A DNA stretch of 64,000 bases, from contig WVSL01000010.1 in assembly GCA_015689685.1 (NCBI GenBank), positions 62,001-126,000 of the forward strand, in the 5' to 3' direction. Below the pieces are notes generated by a model. It made no database searches. It worked only from the letters and a program-made list of their open reading frames with translations, and was not told the origin of the DNA. Source of the stretch: Rhodobacterales bacterium HKCCE2091. Its GTDB lineage: Bacteria > Pseudomonadota > Alphaproteobacteria > Rhodobacterales > Rhodobacteraceae. A program made the position numbers and the translations under genes. Every line of letters starts with the position of its first letter. Within the stretch, counting starts at the first letter, position 1. Below, piece by piece: positions 26,865-35,348 of the stretch.

Positions 26865-27029
26865 ATGCTCGAGATCCTTCTCATCCTTCTCGTGATCGCC
26901 GCGATTGCCGGCATGTTCGGCATGACCCGCGTGTCCGGCATGGCACTGACGGGCGTCCGCATCATCATCGTGGTGGCGCTGGTGCTGTTCCTGCTGGTGC
27001 TGGTCGGCGTGATCGGGCTGGCGGCCTGA
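26865..27029 (+). CDS. DUF1328/UPF0391-type small membrane protein
   Basis: 54 residues with two membrane helices: MLEILLILLVIAAIAGMFG and RIIIVVALVLFLLVLVGVIGL, joined by a short GMTRVSGMALTG loop. The pattern matches the UPF0391 (YtjA-like) family of stress-associated membrane peptides. CGGAGA precedes ATG at good spacing. It converges on the ABC permease, 18 bp downstream. Confidence 0.8.
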   Translation: MLEILLILLVIAAIAGMFGMTRVSGMALTGVRIIIVVALVLFLLVLVGVIGLAA

Positions 27030-27047
27030 CCCGCCCCGCCCGCGACG

Positions 27048-27809
27048 CTACTTCCGGAGCCGCCAGCCGGTCCGGAAGATCCACCAGATCACTGCGAGGC
27101 AGATCGCGGTGAAGGCGACGATGGCGATCAGGCTCAGCCCGATCGCCACGTCGGCCTCTCCGAAGAACGACCAGCGGAAGCCCGAGATCAGGTAGACCAC
27201 CGGGTTAAAGAAGGTCACCGTCTGCCAGAACGGCGGCAGCATCGAGATCGAGTAGAACGAGCCGCCGAGGAACACGAGCGGCGTGATGAGCAGGAGCGGC
27301 ACGAGCTGCAGCTGCTCGAAGTTCTTCGCCCATATCCCGAGGATGAAGCCGAGCAGGCTGAAGCTGATGCAGGTCAGAACGAGGAAGGCCAGCATCGCCA
27401 CCGGGTGCTCGATCCTGAGATCGACGAAGAAGAACGCCGTGCCGAGGATGATGAGCCCGATCACCAGCGACTTCGTCGCCGCCGCCAGGACGTAGCCCGC
27501 CGTCACCTCCAGGAACGAGACCGGTGCGGAGAGAAGTTCGTAGATCGTGCCGACGAATTTCGGGAAGTAGATGCCGAAGGACGCGTTCGACACCGACTGC
27601 ATCAGCACCGTCAGCATGATGAGCCCGGGCACGATGAAGGCGCCGTATTCCACGCCCTCCACCTCCTCGATCCGGCTGCCGATGGCGGCGCCGAAGACGA
27701 CGAAGTAGAGCGAGGTGGAAATCACCGGCGAGACGATGGAACCCCAGACGGTGCGCAGGGTGCGCGCCATCTCGAACCGGTAGATCGCGGCGACCGCCAT
27801 CAGGTTCAT
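27048..27809 (-). CDS. ABC-2 type transporter permease
   Basis: 253 residues with six hydrophobic helices and the ABC-2 signature region [30 protein letters not shown] near residue 195. A short cytoplasmic N-terminus ([21 protein letters not shown]) precedes helix 1. It works with the adjacent ATPase as an exporter, possibly of lipids, drugs or polysaccharide. Stop and start overlap by four bases. It is oriented opposite to the ribosomal genes on both sides. Confidence 0.92.
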   Translation of the reverse strand: MNLMAVAAIYRFEMARTLRTVWGSIVSPVISTSLYFVVFGAAIGSRIEEVEGVEYGAFIVPGLIMLTVLMQSVSNASFGIYFPKFVGTIYELLSAPVSFLEVTAGYVLAAATKSLVIGLIILGTAFFFVDLRIEHPVAMLAFLVLTCISFSLLGFILGIWAKNFEQLQLVPLLLITPLVFLGGSFYSISMLPPFWQTVTFFNPVVYLISGFRWSFFGEADVAIGLSLIAIVAFTAICLAVIWWIFRTGWRLRK

Positions 27810-28735
27810 GCCCCGTCCTCCGCGATCAGGTCGACGAAGATCTCCTCGAGCGAGGACTGCGTCGTCTCGACGTCCGACACCCTCAGCCCCGAGGCCTGCA
27901 CGCCGGTCAGAAGCCGGACGATGCCCGTGCGTTCCGCCTGCCGGTCGTAGGTGTAGAGCAGCGCGGTGCCGCCATCGACGAGGTCGAGTGCGTGGTGCGA
28001 CAGGTCCGGGGGGATCTCGTCGATCGGCTCGGCCAGCTCGATCTTCAGCTCCTTCCGGCCCATGCGCTTCACCAGCGCGCCGGTTTCCTCCACCAACAGG
28101 ATGTCCCCGCGCGAGATCACGGCGATGCGGTCGGCCATCGCCTCGGCCTCCTCGATGTAGTGGGTGGTCAGGATGATGGTCACGCCATCGGCCTTCAGCT
28201 TGCGCATCGCCTCCCACATCTCGCGGCGCAGTTCCACGTCGACGCCCGCCGTGGGTTCGTCGAGGAACAGGACGCGGGGTTCGTGGCTCAGCGCCTTGGC
28301 GATCAGCACCCGGCGCTTCATGCCGCCGGACAGCTCGATCACCTTGCTGTCCTTCTTGTCCCACAGCGACAGGAGCCGCAGGACCCGTTCCATCACCGCG
28401 TCGTCGCGGCGCTTGCCGAACAGCCCGCGCGAGAAGCTGACCGTGTTCCAGACCGTCTCGAACGGCTCCAGGAAGGTTTCCTGGGGCACCAGCCCGATCA
28501 GCGCGCGGGCGGCGCGGTAGTCGTCGCGGATGTCGTGGCCGCCGACCGTGACGGTACCCTTCGTCGGCACGGCGATGCCGCAGATCGCCGAGATCAGCGT
28601 CGTCTTGCCCGCGCCGTTCGGCCCGAGCAGCGCGAGGATCTCGCCTTCCTCGATGTCGAGCGACACGTCGTTCAGCGCGACGAAGCCGTTGTCGTAGGTC
28701 TTGCCGAGACCGGCGACCGAAAGGATGGGGGCCAA
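27806..28735 (-). CDS. ABC-2 type transporter ATP-binding protein
   Basis: 309 residues. Walker [10 protein letters not shown] near residue 38, signature ELSGGMKRR near 135, Walker [13 protein letters not shown] and switch His in TTHYIEEAE. After about residue 220 a C-terminal domain of the DrrA/NodI kind ends [16 protein letters not shown]. It energises the ABC-2 permease encoded next to it. Promoter signals must lie in the 119-bp gap facing trmD. Confidence 0.94.
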   Translation of the reverse strand: MAPILSVAGLGKTYDNGFVALNDVSLDIEEGEILALLGPNGAGKTTLISAICGIAVPTKGTVTVGGHDIRDDYRAARALIGLVPQETFLEPFETVWNTVSFSRGLFGKRRDDAVMERVLRLLSLWDKKDSKVIELSGGMKRRVLIAKALSHEPRVLFLDEPTAGVDVELRREMWEAMRKLKADGVTIILTTHYIEEAEAMADRIAVISRGDILLVEETGALVKRMGRKELKIELAEPIDEIPPDLSHHALDLVDGGTALLYTYDRQAERTGIVRLLTGVQASGLRVSDVETTQSSLEEIFVDLIAEDGA

Positions 28736-28854
28736 GGTGGGTCTCCTCTTCGACGGCGGAGCCTAGCGCCGCGCCGCGCCGCTGCAACCCCTCGCCGCTT
28801 GCGGCGGGCGGGACGGGTGGATAGGACGGGGCGTTTCCAACCGGCGGCCCGAGC

Positions 28855-29661
28855 ATGACCGAGGACAAACCCAGATCCCACGGGCGGCTCGCGATTTCCG
28901 CCAGCCGCCAGCCCCGCAGCCTGATGGACGGCCCGCCGAGGCTGGCGAAGGCATGGACGGCGAAGGTGCTGACCCTGTTCCCGCAGGCCTTCCCCGGCGT
29001 GCTCGGCGCGTCCCTGACCGGCAAGGCGTTGCAGGAGGGGCTGTGGGCGCTGGAAACGGTGGACCTGCGCGGCTTCGGGATCGGTCGGCACCGGTCGGTC
29101 GACGACACGCCCGCGGGCGGCGGCGCGGGGCTGGTGATGCGCGCCGACGTGATCGGCCCGGCGCTGGAGGAAGCCGCGATCGGCACCCCCGGCCCGGCGG
29201 AATGGCCCCGTCTCTACCTCTCGCCGCGCGGTCGGCCGTTCCGGCAGGCGGATGCCGCCCGGCTCGCGCAGGCGCGGGGCGTCACCATGCTGTGCGGCCG
29301 GTTCGAGGGCGTGGACGAGCGGGTGATCGAGCATTTCGGGCTGGAGGAAGTGTCGCTCGGCGATTTCGTCCTGACCGGCGGCGAGATCGCGGCGCAGGCG
29401 ATGCTGGACGCGACCGTGCGGTTGATCCCCGGCGTGCTCGGCAACGCCGCGTCGGTCGAGGACGAGAGCTTTTCCGACGGGCTGCTGGAACACCCGCAAT
29501 ACACGCAGCCGCGGGTCTGGAACGGCCGCGCGATCCCCGACGTGCTGCTGTCCGGCAACCACGGCGAGATCGCGAAGTGGCGGCGGGCGGAGGCCGAGCG
29601 GATCACGCGCGACCGGCGGCCCGACCTGTGGGACGCATGGCAACGCCGGTCGCGGGAATGA
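28855..29661 (+). CDS. trmD: tRNA (guanosine(37)-N1)-methyltransferase TrmD
   Basis: 268 residues. It methylates G37 of tRNAs reading CNN codons using SAM in a trefoil-knot site. Conserved motifs are [12 protein letters not shown] near residue 37, [14 protein letters not shown] near 82, [14 protein letters not shown] near 143, [11 protein letters not shown] near 164 and [11 protein letters not shown] near 212. A 35-residue hydrophilic N-terminal extension precedes the knot. It overlaps the following GNAT by four bases. Confidence 0.95.
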   Translation: MTEDKPRSHGRLAISASRQPRSLMDGPPRLAKAWTAKVLTLFPQAFPGVLGASLTGKALQEGLWALETVDLRGFGIGRHRSVDDTPAGGGAGLVMRADVIGPALEEAAIGTPGPAEWPRLYLSPRGRPFRQADAARLAQARGVTMLCGRFEGVDERVIEHFGLEEVSLGDFVLTGGEIAAQAMLDATVRLIPGVLGNAASVEDESFSDGLLEHPQYTQPRVWNGRAIPDVLLSGNHGEIAKWRRAEAERITRDRRPDLWDAWQRRSRE

Positions 29662-30119
29662 CCCCGCGCCTGTCGATGCGCCGGGCCGCCGAAACCGATC
29701 TGCCGGCGATCCTGCGGCTGCTCGCCGATGACGATCTCGGCCGCGAACGGGACGACCCGGACGACGCGGGCGATCCGGCCTACCGCGCCGCGCTCGCGGC
29801 GATCGACCGCGATCCGAACCAGCTCCTGGCGGTCGCGGAACTGGACGGCGCGGTGGTCGGCACGCTGCAACTGACCTTCCTGCCCGGCCTGTCGAACCGC
29901 GGCGCGTGGCGCTGCATGGTCGAGGCCGTGCGGGTCGACGCGGCCCAGCGCGGGCAGGGCCTCGGAGCGGAGATGATGGACTGGGCGGTGTCGCGGGCGA
30001 GGGCGCGGGGCTGCGCGACGGTGCAGCTCGGCTCGCACCTGTCGCGGGAGGCCGCGCATCGGTTCTACGAGCGGATCGGCTTCGTCCGCAGCCACGCGAT
30101 GTTCAAGAAGTCGGTTTGA
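29658..30119 (+). CDS. GNAT family N-acetyltransferase downstream of trmD
   Basis: 153 residues. [19 protein letters not shown] opens the domain, [20 protein letters not shown] near residue 88 is the acetyl-CoA loop, and [18 protein letters not shown] is the C-terminal strand-helix typical of the family. It starts in the trmD stop codon. An alternative ATG at 29637 is possible. Another Rim-like or small-molecule acetyltransferase; the substrate is unknown. It is not close in sequence to the triplet at 22.8-24.4 kb. Confidence 0.85.
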   Translation: MTPRLSMRRAAETDLPAILRLLADDDLGRERDDPDDAGDPAYRAALAAIDRDPNQLLAVAELDGAVVGTLQLTFLPGLSNRGAWRCMVEAVRVDAAQRGQGLGAEMMDWAVSRARARGCATVQLGSHLSREAAHRFYERIGFVRSHAMFKKSV

Positions 30120-30176
30120 GGTGTGACGCGATCGCGTGTCCGAGATGGGGGCCGTTACGCGCTGAACTCGCGATGA

Positions 30177-30318
30177 GCCGCGCCATCGACGGGCTGCGGT
30201 GCGGCGATCTGTTCGCTCGGCTGCAGCGGTTTATCCATCGAGGTCTGGAATAGTCCTGGGCTAGGTCCAGGCGTCACCAAATCGCCGGACCGGCGGGGCG
30301 ACCCGTCGATGGCGCGGC
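30177..30318. repeat. Dispersed inverted-repeat element, copy A (142 bp)
   Basis: Flanked by a perfect 17-bp terminal inverted repeat, GCCGCGCCATCGACGGG at 30177-30193 and its complement at 30302-30318. The interior shares GGTGCGGCGATC, GGCTGCAGCGGTTTAT and GCGTCACCAAATCGCC with copies B (38644-38782) and C (53750-53888). Just outside the right end all copies continue GGCCTTCGGCCTTG or similar. It fills the gap before the rplS promoter. It carries no convincing gene; frames such as DKPLQPSEQIAAPQP are translated repeat. The remainder of the 30120-30634 gap holds the rplS promoter and leader. Confidence 0.9.
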
Positions 30319-30381
30319 GGCCTTCGGCCTTGTCCCGCGCTCCGGGACCCGGCCGGATAGGATCAGCCCCCACGAATCCCC

Positions 30382-30410
30382 TTGATCGCTACGCCCGCCG
30401 CGCCTATACG
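30382..30410 (+). promoter_or_regulatory. Probable sigma-70-type promoter of rplS-rpmE
   Basis: TTGATC at 30382-30387 and TATACG at 30405-30410 are separated by exactly 17 bp. The transcript would have a leader of about 220 nt that includes a hairpin GGAGCC...GGCTCC at 30498-30517. L19 leaders may carry autoregulation, but this is not proven here. Confidence 0.55.
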
Positions 30411-30634
30411 GGCCCGCGTCCGGGGCCGATGCGGCCATCCGGACCCTCTGTCTGTTGCCAATCCGCGGACCTTCGGCGCGGCGCTCGGCACCGGGCGGGA
30501 GCCAGCAAAGCGGCTCCGATCTCTGGCGGGCGCCCCCGGACGGGAACGCGGCGGACCCGGTCGAAGACCAGAGCTCTCGGGTGCACGAGACATCTTCGCG
30601 GACCGAACCGCGAGCAGCATAGGAGACAGGCCCG

Positions 30635-31024
30635 ATGGACCTGATCGCACAACTGGAGGCCGAGCAGATCGCCGGTCTCGCCAAGGACATCCCGGACTTC
30701 AAGCCCGGCGACACCGTCCGCGTCGGTTACAAGGTGACCGAAGGCACCCGCAGCCGGGTGCAGAACTACGAAGGCGTCTGCATCTCGCGCAAGAACGGCT
30801 CCGGCATCGCCGGCTCGTTCACGGTGCGGAAGATCTCCTTCGGCGAGGGCGTGGAGCGCGTGTTTCCGCTGTACTCCACCAACATCGAATCGATCACCGT
30901 GGTCCGCCGCGGCAAGGTGCGGCGCGCCAAGCTGTACTACCTGCGCGCGCGCCGGGGCAAATCGGCCCGGATCGCGGAAGACACCACCTACAAGGCCAAG
31001 GACTCGGCCGAAGCCGGGGCATGA
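30635..31024 (+). CDS. rplS: 50S ribosomal protein L19
   Basis: 129 residues. L19 sits at the 30S-50S interface and binds 23S rRNA. The sequence shows [13 protein letters not shown] near residue 22, [25 protein letters not shown] near 43 and a basic [23 protein letters not shown] tail. GGAGA precedes the ATG. It follows trmD and its GNAT with a dedicated promoter and the copy A repeat between, so it is probably uncoupled from trmD. Confidence 0.97.
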   Translation: MDLIAQLEAEQIAGLAKDIPDFKPGDTVRVGYKVTEGTRSRVQNYEGVCISRKNGSGIAGSFTVRKISFGEGVERVFPLYSTNIESITVVRRGKVRRAKLYYLRARRGKSARIAEDTTYKAKDSAEAGA

Positions 31025-31035
31025 GGAGAGGCGCG

Positions 31036-31257
31036 ATGAAAAAGGACATCCATCCCGACTACCACCTCATCGAGGTCAAGATGACCAACGGCGACGTGGT
31101 GCAGATGAAATCGACCTGGGGCTCGGAAGGCGACACCCTGTCGCTCGACGTCGACCCGACGGTTCACCCGGCCTGGACCGGCGGCTCGTCCCGCCTGATG
31201 GACACCGGCGGCCGCGTGTCCCGCTTCCAGAAGAAATACGAGGGCCTCGGGTTCTGA
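31036..31257 (+). CDS. rpmE: 50S ribosomal protein L31 (zinc-free type)
   Basis: 73 residues. [19 protein letters not shown] opens it as in L31; the body lacks the paired CxxC motifs, so it is the C-minus version that does not bind zinc. It ends [12 protein letters not shown]. It starts 11 bp after rplS, with GAGGAGAG as ribosome site, and is followed by a strong bidirectional terminator. Confidence 0.94.
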   Translation: MKKDIHPDYHLIEVKMTNGDVVQMKSTWGSEGDTLSLDVDPTVHPAWTGGSSRLMDTGGRVSRFQKKYEGLGF

Positions 31258-31281
31258 ACCCCCGCCCCTTCGACGTGACAG

Positions 31282-31308
31282 GAAATGCCGCCCCCCGGGC
31301 GGCATTTC
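31282..31308. terminator. Bidirectional terminator, rpmE versus monooxygenase
   Basis: A perfect 12-bp stem, GAAATGCCGCCC at 31282-31293 and GGGCGGCATTTC at 31297-31308, with loop CCC. It lies between convergent genes. Confidence 0.92.
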
Positions 31309-31327
31309 GCGTTTCGGGGGGGGCGGG

Positions 31328-31672
31328 TCAGCCGTGCAGGTCGGCGCTGTCGCGCGGGGCCTCGTTGCGCCGGGTCATGCCGTAGTCGCGGATGACGCCG
31401 GCGACGCGCAGGCGGTAGTCGCGGAACAGCCGCGCCCGGCCGCGGGCCTGGGCATGGCGATGAGCGGCGAGGTTCCGCCAGCGGGTTAGAGCGGCCTCGT
31501 CCTCGAACACCGAGATCGACAGCATCTTGCCGGGATCGGTCAGGCTCTGGAACCGATCGACCGAGACGAAGCCCTCGATCTCCTGCAGGTGCGGGCGCAG
31601 CTCCGCGGCGAGATCGAGATAGGCATCGCGCTGGCCCTCGGCGGGCCATACCTCGAAGATGACGGCGATCAT
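31328..31672 (-). CDS. Antibiotic biosynthesis monooxygenase-like protein
   Basis: 114 residues, a single ferredoxin-like ABM domain: MIAVIFEVWPAEGQRDAYLDLAAELRPHLQEIEGF, then DRFQSLTDPGKMLSISVFED and a WRNLAAHRHAQARGR helix. Members include heme-degrading and quinone monooxygenases, but many are of unknown role. The heme-binding signature of IsdG-type enzymes is not evident. It is transcribed away from the pilin-like gene on the same strand. Confidence 0.8.
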   Translation of the reverse strand: MIAVIFEVWPAEGQRDAYLDLAAELRPHLQEIEGFVSVDRFQSLTDPGKMLSISVFEDEAALTRWRNLAAHRHAQARGRARLFRDYRLRVAGVIRDYGMTRRNEAPRDSADLHG

Positions 31673-31766
31673 GACTGGTCCTCCCGCGGGGAAATCTCCG
31701 CGGGAGGACCGGCCGTTGCAAGCATGAAGGACGCGGCCCCGCCCGGGCCGCGGATGTCGCCGCCGA

Positions 31767-31958
31767 TCAGGGCGTCGGCGTGGGGAAGGTGGTCTGGATC
31801 TGGATGCCGCTCAGGACGGCTGCGGTATCGGCGGAGGCATCGCTGACGCCGCCATTGATGACGGTTTGCGCGGCGAGGCCGAGCATGACGATTCCACCGG
31901 TCAGGACTACCCAATCAACAGTTACCGCACCGGACTCATCGACAAGAAACTTACGCAT
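31767..31958 (-). CDS. Flp-type pilin-like small membrane protein
   Basis: 63 residues. MRKFLVDESGAVTVDWVVLTGGIVMLGLAA resembles the N-terminal helix of Flp/Fap pilins (a Gly followed by an AVTVDWVVL helix), with a polar Thr/Pro tail. The prepilin cleavage Gly-x-x-x-x-Glu pattern is not typical, so it may be a pilin-like relative rather than a true Flp subunit. No tad genes are nearby. It is divergent from mipZ, and a CtrA-like site lies 24 bp upstream. Confidence 0.7.
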   Translation of the reverse strand: MRKFLVDESGAVTVDWVVLTGGIVMLGLAAQTVINGGVSDASADTAAVLSGIQIQTTFPTPTP

Positions 31959-31981
31959 CGTGGGTCTCCCGGACTTGGTTG

Positions 31982-31996
31982 TTAGTATCTTGTTAA
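31982..31996. promoter_or_regulatory. CtrA-like site near the pilin-like gene
   Basis: TTAG-N7-TTAA, one mismatch from the CtrA consensus TTAA-N7-TTAA, at 24 bp from the pilin-like start. Pilin genes are CtrA targets in related bacteria. The rest of the 31959-32298 gap is non-coding and holds the second site and a TATATA stretch near mipZ. Confidence 0.45.
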
Positions 31997-32216
31997 CCGT
32001 GGAGAATGTCCGCACCGGGACGGCAGGGGACAAATTGCGCGGCGGGTTTGCGCCGGAAATGCGACCTTGTTCAGGGGCCGCGATCAATCGCCCACGCGGC
32101 ACCGGATCACGCACGCGACCGCGGCCAATCCGCGCCCGCCGGGGTAGTCAGCGGGACTGCGCATCGACACCCCGGCCCGCAGGCCGAATCCCCCGCGTCA
32201 TGCCCCCTTTTCGTGC

Positions 32217-32231
32217 TTAACAGAAGGTAAA
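32217..32231. promoter_or_regulatory. Second CtrA-like site near mipZ
   Basis: TTAA-N7-TAAA, one mismatch from TTAA-N7-TTAA, 67 bp before the mipZ start and just ahead of CGCTATATATAG, which may contain its -10. Confidence 0.4.
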
Positions 32232-32298
32232 GCGCTATATATAGTTGCGCAAATCACGGTCGGACAACGGTCGGACGCAGGCGAAGGGGGCGCGGGCA

Positions 32299-33108
32299 GT
32301 GGCGCATATCATCGTGCTCGGGAACGAGAAGGGCGGGTCGGGGAAGTCGACCACGGCGATGCATGTCGCCACGGCGCTGGTGCGGCAGGGTCACGTGGTC
32401 GGGGCGCTGGACCTCGACCTGCGGCAGCGCAGTTTCCACCGCTACATCGAGAACCGGATGGCCTCGAACGCCAATCGCGGGCTGAACCTGCCGATGCCGC
32501 TGCTGATGGAGCTGCCGGCGCTGGACGAGACCGCGCTCGCCCCCGGAGAAAACATCTACGATCAACGCCTTACCGCCGCCGTCGCGGACCTGGAGCCGCG
32601 CTGCAACTTCATCGTGATCGACTGCCCCGGTTCCCACACGCGCCTGAGCCAGGTCGCCCACAGCCTGGCCGATACGCTGGTCACGCCGATGAACGACAGC
32701 TTCGTCGACTTCGATCTGCTGGCGCGGGTCGATCCGACCACGCTGGCGATCAAGGGGCCGAGCGTCTACGCGGAAATGGTGTGGCATGCCAGGCAGTTAC
32801 GCGCCAAGGCGGGGCTCGCGCCGATCGACTGGGTGGTGGTCCGCAACCGGGTCGGCGCGCAGCAGATGCACAACAAGCGCAAGGTCGGCGGGGCGCTGGA
32901 GAAGCTGTCGAAACGGATCGGGTTCCGGGTCGCGCCGGGGTTCTCGGAACGGGTGATCTTCCGCGAGCTGTTCCCCTCGGGCCTGACGCTCCTGGACCTG
33001 CGGGACCTGGGCGTGGAGCGGCTCAACATATCCAACGTCGCGGCGCGGCAGGAGGTGCGAGAGCTGATGAAGGCGCTGGCCCTGCCGGGGACCGCGCCGG
33101 TCGAGTAG
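32299..33108 (+). CDS. mipZ: Division-plane positioning ATPase MipZ
   Basis: 269 residues, ParA/MinD superfamily. MipZ forms a pole-to-midcell gradient with ParB and inhibits FtsZ, so septa form at midcell. The deviant Walker A NEKGGSGKSTTAMH is near residue 8, DLDLRQRSFHRYIENR near 39, VIDCPGSHTRLS near 105, and the C-terminal half has the MipZ-type PTTLAIKGPSVYAEMVWHARQLRA insert. The GTG start (AAGGGGG upstream) is preferred to the frame from 32245, whose added residues are basic and unlike the family. It is divergent from the pilin-like gene and followed by three 22-bp repeats. Confidence 0.95.
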   Translation: MAHIIVLGNEKGGSGKSTTAMHVATALVRQGHVVGALDLDLRQRSFHRYIENRMASNANRGLNLPMPLLMELPALDETALAPGENIYDQRLTAAVADLEPRCNFIVIDCPGSHTRLSQVAHSLADTLVTPMNDSFVDFDLLARVDPTTLAIKGPSVYAEMVWHARQLRAKAGLAPIDWVVVRNRVGAQQMHNKRKVGGALEKLSKRIGFRVAPGFSERVIFRELFPSGLTLLDLRDLGVERLNISNVAARQEVRELMKALALPGTAPVE

Positions 33109-33120
33109 GCCCGCGAATTC

Positions 33121-33178
33121 CGACGCGCCTGTCGATTTTTCCCGACGCCGGTGTCGGAATTTTTCGACGCGGGTGTCG
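33121..33178. repeat. Three tandem 22-bp palindromic repeats after mipZ
   Basis: CGACGCGCCTGTCG at 33121, CGACGCCGGTGTCG at 33143 and CGACGCGGGTGTCG at 33165, each followed by (A/G)ATTTTTC or similar. The period is exactly 22 bp, two helical turns, so all copies face the same side. The cores are palindromic. In RNA each would be a hairpin followed by U residues, so a triple terminator is also possible. The rest of the 33109-33435 gap holds two GTTAACG palindromes. Confidence 0.85.
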
Positions 33179-33244
33179 AAAAATCTAGGCCGGAAACCAA
33201 CCAAAACATCTTGTGCGCCCCCGGTTCGCGCCTGGGGCCGGAGG

Positions 33245-33270
33245 GTTAACGCCCGGCGACCGCGTTAACG
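33245..33270. promoter_or_regulatory. Pair of GTTAACG palindromes upstream of the DUF305 gene
   Basis: GTTAACG at 33245-33251 and 33264-33270, 19 bp apart start to start. Each contains the palindrome GTTAAC. They may be binding sites for a dimeric regulator such as CtrA-type half sites. Evidence is the repeat alone. Confidence 0.35.
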
Positions 33271-33435
33271 TTTCCAGCCGCAACCGTCGCGACGCGCGGC
33301 CGCCGGATCGGATGCTTCCTCCCCCGTTCGGACCCGTGACCGTCCCCGCCACGACCGACGCGCGGGCCGAAGAGCGGAACTCCGCCGGTTCCCGACCCGT
33401 TGAACCGGAGCATCCAAACGACACGGGAGGCCCCG

Positions 33436-34296
33436 ATGACCTACGGCCGCTTCTTCGCGATGATCCTGACTTCGACGCTGGTGATGTTCGGGCTCATGTA
33501 CCTCAACACCTACGCGTCGGGGCATGTCTTCTTCTCCGAGACGCGGGCGTGGATGGCGCTCCTGATGGGGGCGGTGATGGCGATCGTCATGCTGGCCTGG
33601 ATGGCGTCGATGTACCCGAGCCGATGGGTCAACGCCGCGATCTTCGCCGGGGCGGCGGTCGTGTTCGCGCTGACGCTCTACCTCGTCCGCAGCCAGGTGA
33701 CGGTGTCCGGCCTGTCCTACATGCGCGCGATGATCCCGCACCATTCCATCGCCGTGATGACCTCGACCCGGGCGGCGGTCGAGGACGACGCGCGGATCGA
33801 GAAGCTGGCCGCCGGGATCACCGGCGCGCAGCGGCGGGAGATCGCGGAGATGCGCTACCTGATCGCCGACATCGCGGCGGGCAACACGACGGCGGAGGTC
33901 TACGAGGACCCGGCCCCGGCGGAGGGCAGCGTGGAGGACGCGCTGTCGAACACGCTGCTGGCGGAACTGGACCCGGCCCCGATCCCGGCGGACCGGGCGG
34001 GCGCGCTGGCCGACGACCCCGTGCGCTGCACGTTCCGCTACACCGAGGCCGGGGAGCCCGTCCTGTGGACCGGCGAAGGCGGCGCGGGGCTGATGGCGCT
34101 GAACGGGGTGCTGGTGGCGCTGGAGGGCCCTGCAGAGGCCACGGCCGGCGGGGAGTGGACGGCGGACGGGCTGAGCATGGCGGTCACGCCGCTTGGCGAC
34201 GAGGCCGGGCCGCGGGGCAATGCGGACCTCGTGTTCGCGCTGCAGGACGGGCCGAGGGTGGGCTATCGCGGGGTCTGGAGCTGCGTGACGGGCTGA
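33436..34296 (+). CDS. DUF305 domain membrane protein with C-terminal extension
   Basis: 286 residues. Three N-terminal membrane helices (FFAMILTSTLVMFGLMYL, AWMALLMGAVMAIVMLAWMA, WVNAAIFAGAAVVFALTLYL) precede the DUF305 signature SYMRAMIPHHSIAVM near residue 97, whose paired His residues suggest copper or other metal binding. The C-terminal third (from about 190) is a beta-rich domain with one Cys pair (VRCTFRY and WSCVTG) not usual in the family. Start MTYGRFF follows GGGAGG. The product probably sits in the inner membrane with the second half periplasmic. Confidence 0.85.
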   Translation: MTYGRFFAMILTSTLVMFGLMYLNTYASGHVFFSETRAWMALLMGAVMAIVMLAWMASMYPSRWVNAAIFAGAAVVFALTLYLVRSQVTVSGLSYMRAMIPHHSIAVMTSTRAAVEDDARIEKLAAGITGAQRREIAEMRYLIADIAAGNTTAEVYEDPAPAEGSVEDALSNTLLAELDPAPIPADRAGALADDPVRCTFRYTEAGEPVLWTGEGGAGLMALNGVLVALEGPAEATAGGEWTADGLSMAVTPLGDEAGPRGNADLVFALQDGPRVGYRGVWSCVTG

Positions 34297-34497
34297 GGCC
34301 CGTGTCGCGGCGAACGGCGGCGCGGCGTGGTCCGGTTTCGGGCATTTGCCCGCGCCGCCGTCGGTGCTAGGCTTGGCGGATGATGTTCATGTCCACCCGG
34401 TTTCCCCTGATCTGAACCTTCGCGCCCCAGGGCGCGGCCGAGCGTTCAGACAGTGACCGGCGCCCGCCCTGCGCGGTGCGCCCTGCGGAGACACATC

Positions 34498-35286
34498 ATG
34501 ACACCATCCCACCGGAACGGCGCGACACCGGGCCAGATCCGCGATTTTATCGACCACGGCTTCCTCAGGCTCGACAATGCCTTTCCCGCGGATCTGGCCC
34601 GGGCCTGCCTTGACGCCCTGTGGGCCCGGATCGGCCCCGATCCCCACGCACCGGAGACGTGGACGGAGCCGGTGATCCGGGTGCCTTTCATGGCATCGGA
34701 GATCTTCGACACGGCGCTCAACACGCCGCTGCTCTACCGCGCCTACGATGCGCTTGTCGGGCCGGGCCGCTGGATCCCGCCGCGACAACCAGGCGGGTTC
34801 GCGATCCGTTTTCCGTCCGACGCGGATCCCGGCGATACGGGCTGGCACGTGGATGCGAGTTTTGGCGAAGGCGCGGACTACATGGACTGGCGGGCGAACG
34901 TCACCAGCCGGGGCCGGGCGCTTCTGATGCTGGTGCTGTTTTCCGACACCGGGCCGGAGGACGCGCCGACGCGGCTGAGGGCCGGTTCGCACCGGATCGT
35001 CGCCCGAGAGTTACTGCCGCATGGCGAGGACGGCGTGAGCCTGCGGGCGCTTGCGGCCGACGGGTTCGCGACCTCGGCGTCCTGCACGGAGATCGAGGCC
35101 ACCGGCGCGGCCGGGACCGTGTGGCTGTGCCACCCGTTTCTCGTCCACGCGGCGCAGCGGCATCGCGGCAGGCGGCCGCGTTTCATGGCGCAACCGGCGC
35201 TGCTGCCGGCGGGGCCGTTCGATCCGGGACTGCCGCCCTCGCCGGTGCAGGTCGCGATCCGCGAAGCCTGCGGGCTGGCGATGTGA
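34498..35286 (+). CDS. Phytanoyl-CoA dioxygenase (PhyH) family protein
   Basis: 262 residues, Fe(II)/2-oxoglutarate oxygenase fold. The iron triad is readable: HVDASF near residue 117 (H-x-D) and distal His in HPFLVHAAQRHRG near residue 218; the Arg for 2-oxoglutarate follows. IRDFIDHGFLRLDN opens the domain. The family hydroxylates lipids, ectoine and other small molecules, and the substrate here is unknown. It converges on rpsA with a strong hairpin between. The frame opens earlier, at 34453, but the matching family start is MTPSHRN. Confidence 0.85.
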   Translation: MTPSHRNGATPGQIRDFIDHGFLRLDNAFPADLARACLDALWARIGPDPHAPETWTEPVIRVPFMASEIFDTALNTPLLYRAYDALVGPGRWIPPRQPGGFAIRFPSDADPGDTGWHVDASFGEGADYMDWRANVTSRGRALLMLVLFSDTGPEDAPTRLRAGSHRIVARELLPHGEDGVSLRALAADGFATSASCTEIEATGAAGTVWLCHPFLVHAAQRHRGRRPRFMAQPALLPAGPFDPGLPPSPVQVAIREACGLAM

Positions 35287-35294
35287 GAAACGAA

Positions 35295-35322
35295 AAAGGC
35301 CCCGCGTCGCCGCGGGGCCTTT
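35295..35322. terminator. Bidirectional terminator between PhyH-like gene and rpsA
   Basis: A 12-bp stem AAAGGCCCCGCG / CGCGGGGCCTTT with a TCGC loop, A-rich on one side and TTTC on the other, so it serves both convergent genes. Confidence 0.92.
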
Positions 35323-35348
35323 CGATTTCCTGGCCATCCGACCGGCGC

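Noticed and set aside
33121-33178. CRISPR-like mini-array after mipZ
   Set aside because: Three 22-bp units without unique spacers. Better explained as operators or terminators.
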